Origin: Cyanobacterium stanieri LEGE 03274
Lineage (GTDB): Bacteria; Cyanobacteriota; Cyanobacteriia; Cyanobacteriales; Cyanobacteriaceae
Length of the DNA: 64,000 nt
Assembly (NCBI RefSeq): GCF_015207825.1
Contig: NZ_JADEWC010000017.1
Coordinates: 1 to 64,000, forward strand
Direction of reading: 5' to 3'
The first letter of the stretch is position 1. Each line of letters begins with the position of its first letter. Made by a program: the position numbers and the translations under genes. Below, piece after piece: positions 1-9,500 of this stretch. The notes under the pieces were generated by a model. The model searched no databases, had not been told where the DNA came from, and saw only the letters and a program-made list of their open reading frames with translations.

Positions 1-424
1 GTTGATCTTGTAAGCTGGTTAATTCTTCTAAATATGCAGGGGAAACTAAGTCGGGGCGGGTGGAAAGGGCTTGACCAATTTTGATGTAGGCAGGACCTAG
101 TTTGGTTAAAATCTTTCTGAGTTTTTCTGCTTGTTTTTTTTGATGTTTTTTTGATGTACCCCAGAGGGAATGCCACCAGTTAGTTAACATAAAGGAGGCG
201 AAGGGAAAGGAAATATTGATTAATCTTGCTAATACTTGGAAAGGTTTGCCCCGATAATATTTAATGATAGTATCTGGATTGTATTCCCAATCTTCTGGGC
301 TAATGTCTGTAATCGGGCCCAAGTTTTCTTGATGTTGTTTGGGGGAAGCTACAATTTCTGACTGGACATCAATTATCGTTTCTTCTTTATTTAATGGGTT
401 TTGGGGGGAAGTAGTTTGAGTCAT
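1..424 (-). CDS. ABC1/UbiB-family atypical kinase-like protein (partial, 5' end only)
   Basis: Only the first about 141 codons are inside the window; the gene continues past position 1. The translation starts MTQTTSPQNPLN and, after a polar leader of about 50 residues, contains YRGKPFQVLARLINISFPF and then AYIKIGQALSTRPDLVS followed by YLEELTSLQDQ. The KxGQ-type motif followed by ALSTRPD is the hallmark of the ABC1/ADCK/UbiB atypical kinases, which in cyanobacteria and plastids are linked to quinone and prenyl-lipid metabolism. The ATP-binding and catalytic parts lie outside, so activity cannot be judged. It is divergent from the next gene with 220 bp between them. Confidence 0.85.
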   Translation of the reverse strand, partial: MTQTTSPQNPLNKEETIIDVQSEIVASPKQHQENLGPITDISPEDWEYNPDTIIKYYRGKPFQVLARLINISFPFASFMLTNWWHSLWGTSKKHQKKQAEKLRKILTKLGPAYIKIGQALSTRPDLVSPAYLEELTSLQDQ

Positions 425-644
425 GAGATCCGTACTATTTTATTTAGTATCTGGGGTTGTTAGTCATTGTAACAAGATCTTAACATTTTTCTCACTATTC
501 TCCCGAACTGTTGACGGTGTGGAAATTAGCAATTGATCTATTGATTTTTATGGATTATGAGTCTTTGAGGTTGAGGGATAAGAACTGAAAAAAGGCCTTG
601 TAGTTATACTGAGAAAAGAAGATCAAGTTATTAGGAGACAAAAT

Positions 645-1400
645 ATGAACCCCAATCCCGCCATTATGAAATCTGTGGAAAAATTAGATTATCGTGTCAC
701 GGTGGGTGATGTCGCTTCGGAGAGTGGTTTAGATGTTGCTTTTGCCCAACGGGAGTTGTTGGCCTTGGCATCGGAAGCGGGAGGACATTTACAAGTAGCG
801 GAAACGGGGGATATGGTTTATGCTTTCCCCAATGATTTTCGGGCTATTTTGCGTAATCGTTACTGGAAGTTAAGAGTTAAACAATGGCTTTCTAAGGCAT
901 GGGAAGTGATTTTTTATTTGATACGTATTTCTTTTGGTATTTTGTTGATTGCGTCTATTGTAATTTTAGCCGTTGCGATCGCCCTTATTGTGATCGGACT
1001 TTCTGCTTCAAGGGGTGATAATGATAACCGTGGTAATGATTCTCGGGGAGGAGGAGGAATGATGTTTGTGCCAAATTTTTGGCTGATGCCTAATCCTTTC
1101 TCTATTTTTAGCCCCCGTTACCACCGCAATAATTACTATTATCAACAGTCTTATCAGGGTAATATATCTCAACAATCTAAACAAGAGAGTGAGTTAAATT
1201 TCCTTGAAAGTATTTATTCATTCTTATTCGGTGACGGTAATCCTAACCCCAATCTGGAGGAAAGAAGATGGCAGGAAATTGCGGGGGTAATTCAAAACAA
1301 TCAAGGTGCAGTCATAGCCGAACAAATTGCCCCTTATCTCGATAACATTAACATCTATAATGAAATGAAAGGGACGAAGATTATATGTTACCTGTGTTAA
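645..1400 (+). CDS. Membrane protein with N-terminal winged-helix-like segment; 5' part of a gene split by a frameshift
   Basis: A good ribosome site (TTAGGAGACAA) precedes ATG 645. Residues about 10-70 form a winged-helix-like segment ending in ETGDMVYAFPNDF, followed by a hydrophobic stretch (about 85-120), a Gly/Asn-rich linker and a polar domain. The last residues (GTKIICYLC) look unrelated to the rest. A second copy of the ETGDxxYxFP motif follows in another frame from 1385. The sensible reading is one protein of about 430 residues with two such repeats, interrupted near 1368-1373 by loss of one base in the AAAGGG run. No function is known to me. Confidence 0.7.
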   Translation: MNPNPAIMKSVEKLDYRVTVGDVASESGLDVAFAQRELLALASEAGGHLQVAETGDMVYAFPNDFRAILRNRYWKLRVKQWLSKAWEVIFYLIRISFGILLIASIVILAVAIALIVIGLSASRGDNDNRGNDSRGGGGMMFVPNFWLMPNPFSIFSPRYHRNNYYYQQSYQGNISQQSKQESELNFLESIYSFLFGDGNPNPNLEERRWQEIAGVIQNNQGAVIAEQIAPYLDNINIYNEMKGTKIICYLC

Positions 1401-1945
1401 CCCGTTTTAATGGTTATCCTGAGGTGTCAGAAACGGGGGACATTATTTACTATTTCCCTGAACTACAGGTTAAGGCAAAGGTAAAAGAAAAAAGCTCTAT
1501 TGCTCCTTATTTGGAGGAAAATAAATGGCGGTTTAGCATTGCCACCAGTTCACAAAAAATCATGGCATTTGGTTTAGGGGCGGTTTATTTTATCTTGGTA
1601 TTGGTTTTTTCTTCCCTTACTAAGCAAGATATATCTACTTTATCCCCCGATTTAGTTTCCTTTGTGGATTTTGTGCGTTTTATTTATCCTATTCTTGTCA
1701 GTTATTCTGTGGCTTATTTAACAGTGCCTTTAGTTCGTTATTTTTGGATTCAAAATCGCAATGCTAAAATCGAAAAACGTAATGATAATAGGCAAGAGAG
1801 GGCTGGTTTATTGATAGAAAATAGAGAGCAATTACAACCTAAAATTAATTATGCCCGTCAATTTGCTAGTCAAAAAGTGCTTAGTGAAGATAAGATGATT
1901 TACTCTAGTGATCGAGATATGTTAGATAATTTATTAGAAGAATAA
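1385..1945 (+). CDS. 3' part of the frameshifted membrane protein gene
   Basis: This reading frame overlaps the end of the upstream frame by 16 bp and is open back to 1364, where it reads NERDEDYMLPVL. It carries the second SETGDIIYYFPEL motif (matching ETGDMVYAFP in the upstream part), then two probable membrane helices (about residues 58-80 and 95-120) and a charged tail. There is no convincing ribosome site before ATG 1385. Restoring one A or G in the AAAGGG run at 1368-1373 joins both parts in one frame. It may be a true pseudogene, a programmed shift or a sequencing error; the intact remainder of both frames argues against long-standing decay. Confidence 0.6.
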   Translation: MLPVLTRFNGYPEVSETGDIIYYFPELQVKAKVKEKSSIAPYLEENKWRFSIATSSQKIMAFGLGAVYFILVLVFSSLTKQDISTLSPDLVSFVDFVRFIYPILVSYSVAYLTVPLVRYFWIQNRNAKIEKRNDNRQERAGLLIENREQLQPKINYARQFASQKVLSEDKMIYSSDRDMLDNLLEE

Positions 1946-2099
1946 GTCATTAAAATATGCTCTCCCCTAGCCCCTAGAAGACTGGGGGGGAACTTGATTT
2001 AACTTCAATTTGGGATAATCGTCGTTAATGTGCTAGAGAAGTTGTGCCACGTCCGTACAGATTACAGGTTACGGGTATTAATACCAAATCCGATTTGTA

Positions 2100-2192
2100 A
2101 TATGAAATATAAAAAAGATTGCTATAAATATAATTCGGCTGGGATGTCATTTTAAAGGCTTTATTTGTCGCAAACATTTAAGTATTTCATAT
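2100..2192. repeat. MITE-like element, uninterrupted copy
   Basis: The 93-bp element is bounded by perfect 10-bp inverted termini, ATATGAAATA on the left and TATTTCATAT on the right. The interior shares AAAAAAGATTGCTATAAATA, GGCTGGGAT and TTTATTTGTCG with a second copy at 40999-41242. It contains no ORF. Confidence 0.75.
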
Positions 2193-2254
2193 AAGATTTA
2201 CTATCATCCACTTGCCACAGTTGACAATAAACAATTATTATCTTTTTTCTGTTG

Positions 2255-2278
2255 CCTGTTCCCCGTTCCCTGTTCCCC
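2255..2278. repeat. Heptamer tandem repeat (STRR type)
   Basis: Three consecutive 7-bp units CCTGTTC, CCCGTTC and CCTGTTC, then CCC. The same kind of heptamer recurs at 4087-4107, 9773-9800, 15958-15985 and 37405-37432. Confidence 0.75.
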
Positions 2279-2329
2279 ACTCTAATTAGTATATTTTGAT
2301 TTACGAATTTAATATAAGCTGATCAAATG

Positions 2330-3682
2330 CTAATTATTTCTTGAGTGCCAATTATCGATATTTTTTTGTTTTTGACGGGCGATCGCCAATGCCCCATCAG
2401 GTACATCATGGGTAATGACTGAACCCGCACCGATGGTAACATCTTCACCGATGGTAACGGGGGCAACAAAGACACTATTTGAACCAGTCTTGGTGCGATC
2501 GCCTATAACCGTAGGATGTTTATTAACTCCATCATAGTTAGCGGTAATAGTACCAGCGCCTACATTAACTTGATTACCAAGGGTAGCGTCCCCAATATAA
2601 GATAAATGAGCCACATTCGTTTTATTACCAATGGTGGATTTTTTCACCTCCACAAAATTTCCTACCCGACAATTTTCGCCAATATTTGCCTGTCCTCGCA
2701 AATGAGTATAGGGGCCTATTTTGCCCCCCGAAGCCACCCGACTATCGGTAATGGTGGAATAAAACACCTTAACATCTTCCCCAAGGTGACTATTTTCGAT
2801 AAAACTACCAGGGCCGATGTGACATCCTGAACCAATGATGGTATTACCCCTTAAATGGGTTTGGGGTTCGATAATCACATCACTGCCAAGGGTGACGGTA
2901 TCTTCAATGGTAATGCTATCAGGATCAATCATGGTTACCCCTGCCATCATCCACGCTTCTTTTACCCTTGCTTGTAAAATATCATAGGCCACGGCCAATT
3001 GACGACGATCATTAATACCATTAATCTCTAAAGAATCATCAACATCCAAAGCCATGACGGGGTTTAAATAATCCACTACCTCGGTGAGATAATATTCTTT
3101 TTGGTCATTATTGGTGCTGAGTTTCGGTAATACTTCTTTAAGGGCATCCCAGTTAAAACAATATACCCCCGCATTGACTCGGGGATTCTGTTTTTGGGCA
3201 GAACTACAGTCTCGATGTTCTACAATTTGTTTAACAATATTGGTGCTGTCGCAAAATACCCTTCCATAACCCGTAGGATTGGATAAATTAGCAGTGAGGA
3301 GGGTTGCTTGGTTTTTATTTTCCTTGTGGATGGTGATTAATTTTTGAACTGTTTCGGGGCGTAATAGGGGTACATCACCGTTTAAAACCAATAAATCTCC
3401 TGAAAAGTCTTTGAGGGGTTCGAGTAACTGTTGAATGGCGTGTCCTGTGCCTAGTTGCTCTTTTTGTTCAACAAATTCTACCTCTTGAAGGTGATGGAGG
3501 GCTTCTTTTATTTTATCTCCTTCATAGCCGATAATGATGGCGGTGCGATCGGGTTTTATCAGTTCACAAGAGGCGATCGCCCTTTCCACTAAAGTTTTAT
3601 TTCCTAAAGGATGTAACACCTTAGGAAGTTTGGATTTCATTCTAGTTCCTTTGCCTGCGGCAAGTATTGCAACTGCTAACAT
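2330..3682 (-). CDS. glmU: Bifunctional UDP-N-acetylglucosamine pyrophosphorylase / glucosamine-1-phosphate N-acetyltransferase GlmU
   Basis: GlmU acetylates glucosamine-1-phosphate and then couples the product to UTP, giving UDP-GlcNAc for peptidoglycan and lipopolysaccharide. The N-terminal half (about 1-230) starts with the nucleotidyltransferase signature [20 protein letters not shown] and has VLNGDVPLL and the NAGVYCF region. The C-terminal half (about 250-450) is a hexapeptide-repeat left-handed beta helix with [11 protein letters not shown], where the conserved His of the acetyltransferase site sits, and [11 protein letters not shown]. The length of 450 residues is normal. It is transcribed alone. 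Confidence 0.97.
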   Translation of the reverse strand: MLAVAILAAGKGTRMKSKLPKVLHPLGNKTLVERAIASCELIKPDRTAIIIGYEGDKIKEALHHLQEVEFVEQKEQLGTGHAIQQLLEPLKDFSGDLLVLNGDVPLLRPETVQKLITIHKENKNQATLLTANLSNPTGYGRVFCDSTNIVKQIVEHRDCSSAQKQNPRVNAGVYCFNWDALKEVLPKLSTNNDQKEYYLTEVVDYLNPVMALDVDDSLEINGINDRRQLAVAYDILQARVKEAWMMAGVTMIDPDSITIEDTVTLGSDVIIEPQTHLRGNTIIGSGCHIGPGSFIENSHLGEDVKVFYSTITDSRVASGGKIGPYTHLRGQANIGENCRVGNFVEVKKSTIGNKTNVAHLSYIGDATLGNQVNVGAGTITANYDGVNKHPTVIGDRTKTGSNSVFVAPVTIGEDVTIGAGSVITHDVPDGALAIARQKQKNIDNWHSRNN

Positions 3683-3758
3683 GAGATATTTTTACTACCG
3701 TTTGCCCTAGAGTATATCATCAAAGGATTACCTTGGTTTAGTTGAAAATTTAGCAGAT

Positions 3759-3836
3759 ATGAAAGATGGAGAGGATGAAAGGTTAAGGGTGGCTTTATCA
3801 TTGTGGGAAATAGAATTAAAAGCCCTGCAAAATTAA
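3759..3836 (+). pseudogene. Short coding fragment, possibly a degraded gene end
   Basis: The frame reads MKDGEDERLRVALSLWEIE and stops at 3834-3836. It is open upstream of the ATG to about 3711 and reads KDYLGLVENLADMKDGEDE. The composition is protein-like (amphipathic, charged), but there is no ribosome site and no full-length frame. A slight resemblance to C-terminal ends of Phd/YefM-type antitoxins is an impression only. It could also be chance. Confidence 0.3.
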
Positions 3837-4086
3837 GAGATCAAGATATTGTAACTGTGGATAATTTACTGTTCTTTGTTTGCTATTAATAATTATTATT
3901 TAATTTAAATTTATTCTTTAGACTATCTTTTTTGCTAATCTTATTACTGTGCTTTTGTTTAACTGTTTATCATAGACAAACTTTTTTAAGTTATAACAAA
4001 CAATGTTAATTTAATCTGAGTTCGAGATAAAATTTATAGTCTTGTAAAAGTGTGAACCATTAACAATGGACAGTGAAGAACTATTG

Positions 4087-4107
4087 CCTGTTCCCCGTTC
4101 CCTGTTA
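4087..4107. repeat. Heptamer tandem repeat (STRR type)
   Basis: Three 7-bp units CCTGTTC, CCCGTTC and CCTGTTA, nearly identical to the copy at 2255-2278. Confidence 0.7.
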
Positions 4108-4349
4108 CCTTCTCCCGATTGACAAGCATTATCCCGAACTGAAGTTAATTTAGTCAGCACATACTTGAGGATTAGAAATAAATAGTAAAAAATAACCGAA
4201 CAGAAATAGAGTGATTACCGCTCTAATTTTATTTTTTCTGTGGTAAGAAGTATCATATTATAGTAGTAGCAATAATTAAAATTATTTCAGAAAATCGTAT
4301 CTTTAAAAGCGATTGAAAATGTTCAGTTAAATAAGGAGACAAACAATAT

Positions 4350-5459
4350 ATGAACGGTAACATCAGAGTGGGGAATCTATTCGGAATTCCCTTTTATATT
4401 AATCCATCATGGTTTTTAATCTTGGGTTTAATGACTCTTACCTACGGTGGACAATTAGCCTTTACTACCGAACTTCCGGGAGTAGTGCCTTGGTTGGTGG
4501 GTTTATTCGCTTCTTTACTGCTTTTTGCCTCAGTGTTAGCCCACGAATTGGGGCATAGTTTTGTGGCCATTTCCCAAGGAATTGAAGTTAAATCCATTAC
4601 CTTGTTTATTTTTGGTGGTTTAGCATCCCTTGAAAGAGAATCAAAATCCCCTGGGGAAGCCTTCGCCGTTGCGATCGCAGGGCCCCTTGTCAGTATAATT
4701 TTATTTGCTATTTTCACGGCAATTCAAACCACCGTTACTCTACCTTTAGCATTATCGTTAGTGGTATCCTTATTGGCTTACATTAACTTAATTTTGGCAT
4801 TGTTTAACATGATTCCTGGCCTACCCCTTGATGGTGGTAATGTGTTGAAAGCCATCGTCTGGAAAATTACAGGAAATCCCCAAAAAGGTGTTATTTTTGC
4901 AGGACGTTTTGGACAGTTTTTCGGTTGGACGGCGGTTATCATTGGTGCATTGGGTACTTTGAATGTCATTACTTTTGGTAACTTTTGGACAGTGTTAATT
5001 GGTTGGTTTTTACTTCAAAACGCAGGAAATGCCGCCCAATCGGCGAGATTAGAAGATAAGTTAAATCACTTTAGTGCCGGAGAAGCCATCACCGAAGAAA
5101 GCCCCATTGTAAAAGAAAATATCACCCTAAGAGAATTTGCCAACAATTACATCATCGGTAAACAACCTTGGCGTAAGTTTCTTGTTACCAACGAAGACAA
5201 TATTTTAGTAGGGGTGTTGGAAGTGGAAGATATAAAAGGTATTTCCACCCATCTTTGGGGAGAAACAACCATTAAGGAGTTAATGAAATCCCATGATGAT
5301 GTGAAAACCGTTATTGATACCGAAACCCTATGGGAAGTTGTCAAAATGCTTGAGCAACAAAAAGAGTCGGAATTAACGGTAGTTAAAGAAGATGGTACAT
5401 TGTTAGGTTTAATTGAGAAAAAAGGTATCACTAAACTTTTACAATCTCAAAAGTCTTAA
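4350..5459 (+). CDS. Site-2-protease-type M50 zinc metalloprotease with two CBS domains
   Basis: This is an integral membrane protease that would cut substrates within the bilayer. HELGH (residues 65-69) gives the zinc ligands and the catalytic Glu, and NMIPGLPLDGG (153-163) gives the third ligand, Asp. About six hydrophobic segments cover residues 15-225. Residues about 240-369 form a pair of CBS domains (ESPIVKEN, LVGVLEVEDIKG, LLGLIEKKG), probably an adenine-nucleotide-sensing regulatory module. The start at 4350 has a good ribosome site (AAGGAGACA). The domain order is normal for the cyanobacterial S2P-CBS class. The substrate is unknown. Confidence 0.93.
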   Translation: MNGNIRVGNLFGIPFYINPSWFLILGLMTLTYGGQLAFTTELPGVVPWLVGLFASLLLFASVLAHELGHSFVAISQGIEVKSITLFIFGGLASLERESKSPGEAFAVAIAGPLVSIILFAIFTAIQTTVTLPLALSLVVSLLAYINLILALFNMIPGLPLDGGNVLKAIVWKITGNPQKGVIFAGRFGQFFGWTAVIIGALGTLNVITFGNFWTVLIGWFLLQNAGNAAQSARLEDKLNHFSAGEAITEESPIVKENITLREFANNYIIGKQPWRKFLVTNEDNILVGVLEVEDIKGISTHLWGETTIKELMKSHDDVKTVIDTETLWEVVKMLEQQKESELTVVKEDGTLLGLIEKKGITKLLQSQKS

Positions 5460-5610
5460 TAATAAGAGCCTTCTATACCAATGGGCGATGAGAAAACGAA
5501 CATGGTGGGTAGTTTTGCCCATCTTAATTCCATCAACTGATTATGTTAAAATGGGTATCATTCTTGACCTGAAATTGCTATTCCTAATACACTAAGAATA
5601 TAACCCTGTT

Positions 5611-6870
5611 ATGACTGTAACTCAAGTAAGTGCGATCGCCCCAAACCTCAGAAAAGATTTTCCCATCCTTCACCAAGAAATCAACGGCAAACCTTTAATT
5701 TATTTTGATAATGCGGCTACCTCCCAAAAACCCACCGCCGTTATCAACGCCCTCAAAAATTACTATGAGTTAAACAATGCTAACGTCCACCGTGGCGCCC
5801 ACAGTCTTAGCGGTAGGGCAACGGATGATTACGAAGGGGCAAGGGATAAAGTAGCAAAATTTATTAATGCCCGTAGTCGTAACGAAATTGTCTATACCCG
5901 TAATGCCAGTGAAGCCATTAACATTGTGGCCTATACTTGGGGTTTGGCGAATCTCAAAGAAGATGACGAAATAATTTTAAGTGTCATGGAACATCATAGC
6001 AACATTGTGCCATGGCAAATTATCGCCCAAAAAACAGGCACAAAAATCCGTTTTGTAGAACTAACGGACACCGAAGAATTTAATTTGCAACAATATAAAA
6101 CTTTCCTCAACGAAAAAACTAAATTAGTATCCATTGTTCATGTTTCTAATACCCTCGGTTGCATTAACCCCGTAGAAGAAATTATCAATCTTGCCCATCA
6201 ACAAGGCGCGAAGGTTTTAATTGATGCTTGTCAAAGTCTTCCCCATATGCCCATTGACGTTCAGGGGATGGATTGTGATTGGTTAGTGGGTTCTGGCCAT
6301 AAAATGTGCGCCACCACAGGCATTGGCTTTTTATATGGTAAAGAAGAACTATTATTGAAGATGCCTCCTTTTTTGGGGGGAGGAGAGATGATAGGAGAAG
6401 TATATCTTGATCATTTTACTTGCGGTGAATTACCCCATAAATTTGAAGCGGGTACTCCTGCCATTGGAGAGGCGATCGCCCTTGGCGCCGCGGTGGATTA
6501 TTTGAGTAGTATTGGCATGGATAAAATTCACCAATATGAGGAGCAATTAACCGCTTATTTATTTGAGAAGTTGAATAAAATTCCCCATCTAAAAATATAT
6601 GGTAATCAACCCACCCCCGATGGTCAAGGAAGGGCTTGTTTAGCCGCTTTTAATGTGGATGGCATTCATGCTAGTGATTTGGCTACCCTCCTTGATAACG
6701 AAGGGATTGCCATTCGTTCGGGGCATCATTGCACCCAACCTCTCCATCGATATTTAGAAATTTCTGGCAGTGCTAGGGCGAGTCTTTATTTTTACAATAC
6801 CTTTGAGGAAATAGATACTTTTGTTAAGGCACTCCAAGAAACCATCGATTTTTTCACCCAGATGATGTAA
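5611..6870 (+). CDS. sufS: Cysteine desulfurase SufS
   Basis: A PLP enzyme that takes sulfur from cysteine for Fe-S cluster assembly. [14 protein letters not shown] carries the PLP lysine (Lys231), and [11 protein letters not shown] carries the persulfide cysteine (Cys374). The RxGHHCxQ motif, lack of an extended IscS active-site loop and length of 419 residues place it in the class II SufS/CsdA group. No sufBCD lies next to it here, so sufS stands alone, downstream of the protease gene by 151 bp. A different, class I-type desulfurase lies at 49026-50180. Confidence 0.95.
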   Translation: MTVTQVSAIAPNLRKDFPILHQEINGKPLIYFDNAATSQKPTAVINALKNYYELNNANVHRGAHSLSGRATDDYEGARDKVAKFINARSRNEIVYTRNASEAINIVAYTWGLANLKEDDEIILSVMEHHSNIVPWQIIAQKTGTKIRFVELTDTEEFNLQQYKTFLNEKTKLVSIVHVSNTLGCINPVEEIINLAHQQGAKVLIDACQSLPHMPIDVQGMDCDWLVGSGHKMCATTGIGFLYGKEELLLKMPPFLGGGEMIGEVYLDHFTCGELPHKFEAGTPAIGEAIALGAAVDYLSSIGMDKIHQYEEQLTAYLFEKLNKIPHLKIYGNQPTPDGQGRACLAAFNVDGIHASDLATLLDNEGIAIRSGHHCTQPLHRYLEISGSARASLYFYNTFEEIDTFVKALQETIDFFTQMM

Positions 6871-6935
6871 GCAAAAAAAATATGGCTGTTACAAAATTTT
6901 AGATTTTCTGGCCCTCAATCACTGTATTTTAAAAA

Positions 6936-7811
6936 ATGAATATAAATGCTCATAAAATACAAAATGCCATGTTAAAGAAAATTTTATACGCCGATTCGGG
7001 AAATGGTCACACCCAAGAAATGTTAAAAACTTTACAGGATATTCCTGCTTTTCAAAATTGTGACCTAACCATCTTACACGTTGTTTCCCCCCAAACCAGC
7101 GCCGATGCCCTCGAAAGTAAATGGGAAGAAGGGGGAAAGATTTTGGCAGACATCGTTAAAAACGTAGAAATTGATCCTAGTAAGGTTGCCACTATCCTTA
7201 GACAAGGTGAACCGAAAGACGTTGTTTGTCAGGTAGCCCAAGAAATTGACGCAGACTTGATTTTAATGGGTTCTCGGGGTTTAAAAAGGTTAGAATCTTT
7301 CTTGGAAAACTCTGTTAGTCAATATGTATTCCAACTGAGCGATCGCCCCATGCTCTTGGTCAAAGATGATATATATGTAAGAAGGATAAAAAGGGTAATG
7401 CTGGCTCTAGATAAATCAGAGGCTGCCCAATATGCCCTTGAGTTAACCATTAATATGCTCAAAGACTATCGGGAAGCAGAATTATATCTAGTGAGGGTAA
7501 ACCCCGATTTAGATGCCAATGTGGATTTATCTAAAACCGAAATGGAACAAAACCCCATCCTTGCCCCTGCCCTTGCCCAAGCTAAAAGAATGGGAATTAG
7601 TACCCGTTGTATCGTCACAGGGGGTAAACCAGGGAAAAAAATCTGTCAGTTAGCCGAAGAAAAAGACATTGATTTATTATTATTAGGCTCTCCTGATCGT
7701 CGTCCTTCCATTGCTAAAAGTTTGGTAGATTTAGATCGTTTACTGGGTTCTTCTCTTTCTGATTATATTCGAGTCAATGCCAATTGCCCTGTTTTATTAG
7801 TGAGAAAATAA
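6936..7811 (+). CDS. Tandem universal stress protein (two UspA domains)
   Basis: Two Usp folds are fused in 291 residues: about 14-142 (KILYADSGNG to DRPMLLVKDD) and about 149-291 (RVMLALDKSE to NCPVLLVRK). The first domain has MGSRGLKRLESFLENSVS, where the usual second Gly of the ATP-binding G2xG9xG(S/T) loop is Asn. The second has LGSPDRRP and LGSSLSDYI. ATP binding may therefore be weak in one or both domains. The likely role is stress signalling or tolerance; no partner is evident. A start at residue 12 (MLKKILYADS) is an alternative, since upstream signals are weak. Confidence 0.88.
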   Translation: MNINAHKIQNAMLKKILYADSGNGHTQEMLKTLQDIPAFQNCDLTILHVVSPQTSADALESKWEEGGKILADIVKNVEIDPSKVATILRQGEPKDVVCQVAQEIDADLILMGSRGLKRLESFLENSVSQYVFQLSDRPMLLVKDDIYVRRIKRVMLALDKSEAAQYALELTINMLKDYREAELYLVRVNPDLDANVDLSKTEMEQNPILAPALAQAKRMGISTRCIVTGGKPGKKICQLAEEKDIDLLLLGSPDRRPSIAKSLVDLDRLLGSSLSDYIRVNANCPVLLVRK

Positions 7812-7910
7812 GGTTTCAGGTTTGGGGTTTTAGGTGATGTGTCCGTACAGGTGTTAGGTAAATGGGTAATTTAATTATCCATTATCAATTCTCCATTATC
7901 AATTATTATC

Positions 7911-8510
7911 ATGTCTATAGGCGATCGTTTTAATAAAATTAGAGGCAAAACTAGATTTGTTGTCTCTCGAATTTTTATCCATTTACAAGGGGAAGAAATA
8001 GCTCCTTTATTGGGGGTATTAAATGAAAATGCCCGTAGTGCCGTCGATGCGGATGGTGATTTGGAAGTGATGGGGGAATGTTTGGTTAATGTTTGCCAAA
8101 GTTTACTCCAATATCAAAACTATTGGCGTAGTGCTTCCAATGAAGGTGACGTAGTCTGGAATGAAGGTGAAGCCGGGGATTATGTAGAAGAATTGTTCAC
8201 CGATTCAGCTAACCGCTATCTTTCTCAACCCGATGTTACTCCCATGGTAGAGGAAAACGAACTTCTATCCTTGCCCATCACCGATAACTTAATTGTTATG
8301 ATTACGGTAGCCTTTGAAGGGGAATCCCCCGACATTGAAACTGATTTAGGGGAATATGATGCCCTTAGTGAAGGTTTAAAAGCTCTCATTAGTCTTAATT
8401 ATAAAGGGGGATACCGTGCGATCGCACTTCACTTCTCCCCCGCCCGACTAGGAGAAATCCTCACCGAAGAACAAACCATTCTCAATTTCCCAGAATTAGT
8501 ACCACTATAA
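7911..8510 (+). CDS. DUF1517-like conserved cyanobacterial protein
   Basis: The protein has 199 residues, with an acidic middle (NEGEAGDYVEELF) and a C-terminal half of the DUF1517 type: NLIVMITVAFEGE, then LGEYDALSEGLKALIS, and the ending GEILTEEQTILNFPELVPL. The last motif is the most diagnostic. There is no signal peptide or membrane helix. The biochemical role is unknown. It lies 20 bp before the lipoprotein gene and may be co-transcribed with it. Confidence 0.75.
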   Translation: MSIGDRFNKIRGKTRFVVSRIFIHLQGEEIAPLLGVLNENARSAVDADGDLEVMGECLVNVCQSLLQYQNYWRSASNEGDVVWNEGEAGDYVEELFTDSANRYLSQPDVTPMVEENELLSLPITDNLIVMITVAFEGESPDIETDLGEYDALSEGLKALISLNYKGGYRAIALHFSPARLGEILTEEQTILNFPELVPL

Positions 8511-8530
8511 AAAAGTATCCATACATTACA

Positions 8531-9424
8531 ATGTTTAAGAAATTACTCGCTATATGTTTAGTCATCACCCTCGGTTTTACTACCGTTGCCTGTGGCTCAA
8601 ACAACCCTAGCCGTAACAATACCAACTTTACCAACAACACAAGCCCAACCGCTACCAATAATATCCCCAATGGTCAATATCCCGTCCAACAAGCCACTTT
8701 TAACGATGTAGATGGGGAATATAACCTAATGCTATTAAATACCCCCTCTGGTAGTCGTCCCAACTTCATGACTACCGATTTACAGATGGCAAGGTTAACC
8801 GATGAGGAAATCGAAGCAGGTAAACAAACCTACGTAGAAATTAACGGTAGTGATGCCGTGATGCACCTTACCGAAGATTTTCGCATTGAATACATCCACA
8901 ACGAAACCGAAACCGTCACCAACCCAGACACGGGCAGACAAGAAACCGTCATTGTCAGACAACAATCTAGCTTCTGGAGTCCTTTTGCGGGAGCATTAGC
9001 AGGACAAGCCATTGGTAATATGTTATTTAGTCCCCAATATTATGTTCCTCCCGTATATCAACCAGGGGTAACTTTAACGGGTTTTGGGGGTTATGGCAGT
9101 AGCTATAGTCAAGCGGTGGACAGCTATCGTAGTAACCATAATACTGTGCCTCCTGTGGAAAAAAACCGCCAATCGGTACGCACCACGGGAACTATTAGAA
9201 ACAGTCAAACAGGGGTTGTGAAAAGAACAAACCTTAATAATACTAGGTCAACGGGTTCTGGAGTTGGTTCTAGTAATCTCCGTAATAATAATACATCTAA
9301 CAGCACTACCAGACAAAGAAATAATAGCAGTTTTGGTACTAATCGTAACAGCGGTAGTACAACCCGTCGTACTCCTACTCGTCGCAGTAGCGGTAGTAGT
9401 GGTTTCCGTCGTCGTCGTCGTTAA
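8531..9424 (+). CDS. Putative lipoprotein with a low-complexity Ser/Asn/Thr/Arg-rich tail
   Basis: MFKKLLAICLVITLGFTTVA followed by Cys21 is a classic lipoprotein signal and lipobox, so the mature protein is probably membrane-anchored on the periplasmic side. Residues about 60-170 look folded (QATFNDVDGEYNLMLLNTP, MHLTEDFRIEYIHNETET). Residues about 205-297 are repetitive Ser/Thr/Asn/Arg and end in FRRRRR, probably disordered and able to bind polyanions. I do not recognise the family. The upstream gene is 20 bp away. Confidence 0.8.
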   Translation: MFKKLLAICLVITLGFTTVACGSNNPSRNNTNFTNNTSPTATNNIPNGQYPVQQATFNDVDGEYNLMLLNTPSGSRPNFMTTDLQMARLTDEEIEAGKQTYVEINGSDAVMHLTEDFRIEYIHNETETVTNPDTGRQETVIVRQQSSFWSPFAGALAGQAIGNMLFSPQYYVPPVYQPGVTLTGFGGYGSSYSQAVDSYRSNHNTVPPVEKNRQSVRTTGTIRNSQTGVVKRTNLNNTRSTGSGVGSSNLRNNNTSNSTTRQRNNSSFGTNRNSGSTTRRTPTRRSSGSSGFRRRRR

Positions 9425-9500
9425 CTATCGGAGCAAAAAAATTAATGGGGTGGATAGGTTTTGGGTTTTAACTAATTCCTAATTCCTATCACCTTAATGA

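Larger units (their letters stand above)
1946..2329. other. Intergenic region with a MITE-like element and heptamer repeats
   Basis: This 384-bp gap contains no gene I can support. It holds a sequence resembling the termini of other repeats in the window (TTAACTTCAATTTGGGATAA at about 1998-2017), a 93-bp MITE-like element (2100-2192) and a heptamer tandem repeat (2255-2278). Confidence 0.7.
3683..4349. other. 667-bp intergenic region with a gene fragment and repeats
   Basis: It contains a short open fragment at 3759-3836, a heptamer tandem repeat at 4087-4107, a sequence related to repeat termini elsewhere (ATTATCCCGAACTGAAGTTA at 4129-4148) and an AT-rich leader before the protease gene, with a ribosome site AAGGAGACA just ahead of ATG 4350. 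No complete gene is seen. Confidence 0.6.

Noticed and set aside
2606-2830. Plus-strand ORF inside glmU
   Set aside because: It is a shadow frame of glmU with low-complexity composition and no ribosome site.
5413-5595. Plus-strand ORF after the S2P protease
   Set aside because: It overlaps the protease end in another frame, has no ribosome site and looks non-protein-like.
9264-9482. Val-rich ORF at the end of the lipoprotein gene
   Set aside because: It is the +1 frame of the repetitive Ser/Arg codon stretch; its composition comes from the repeat.
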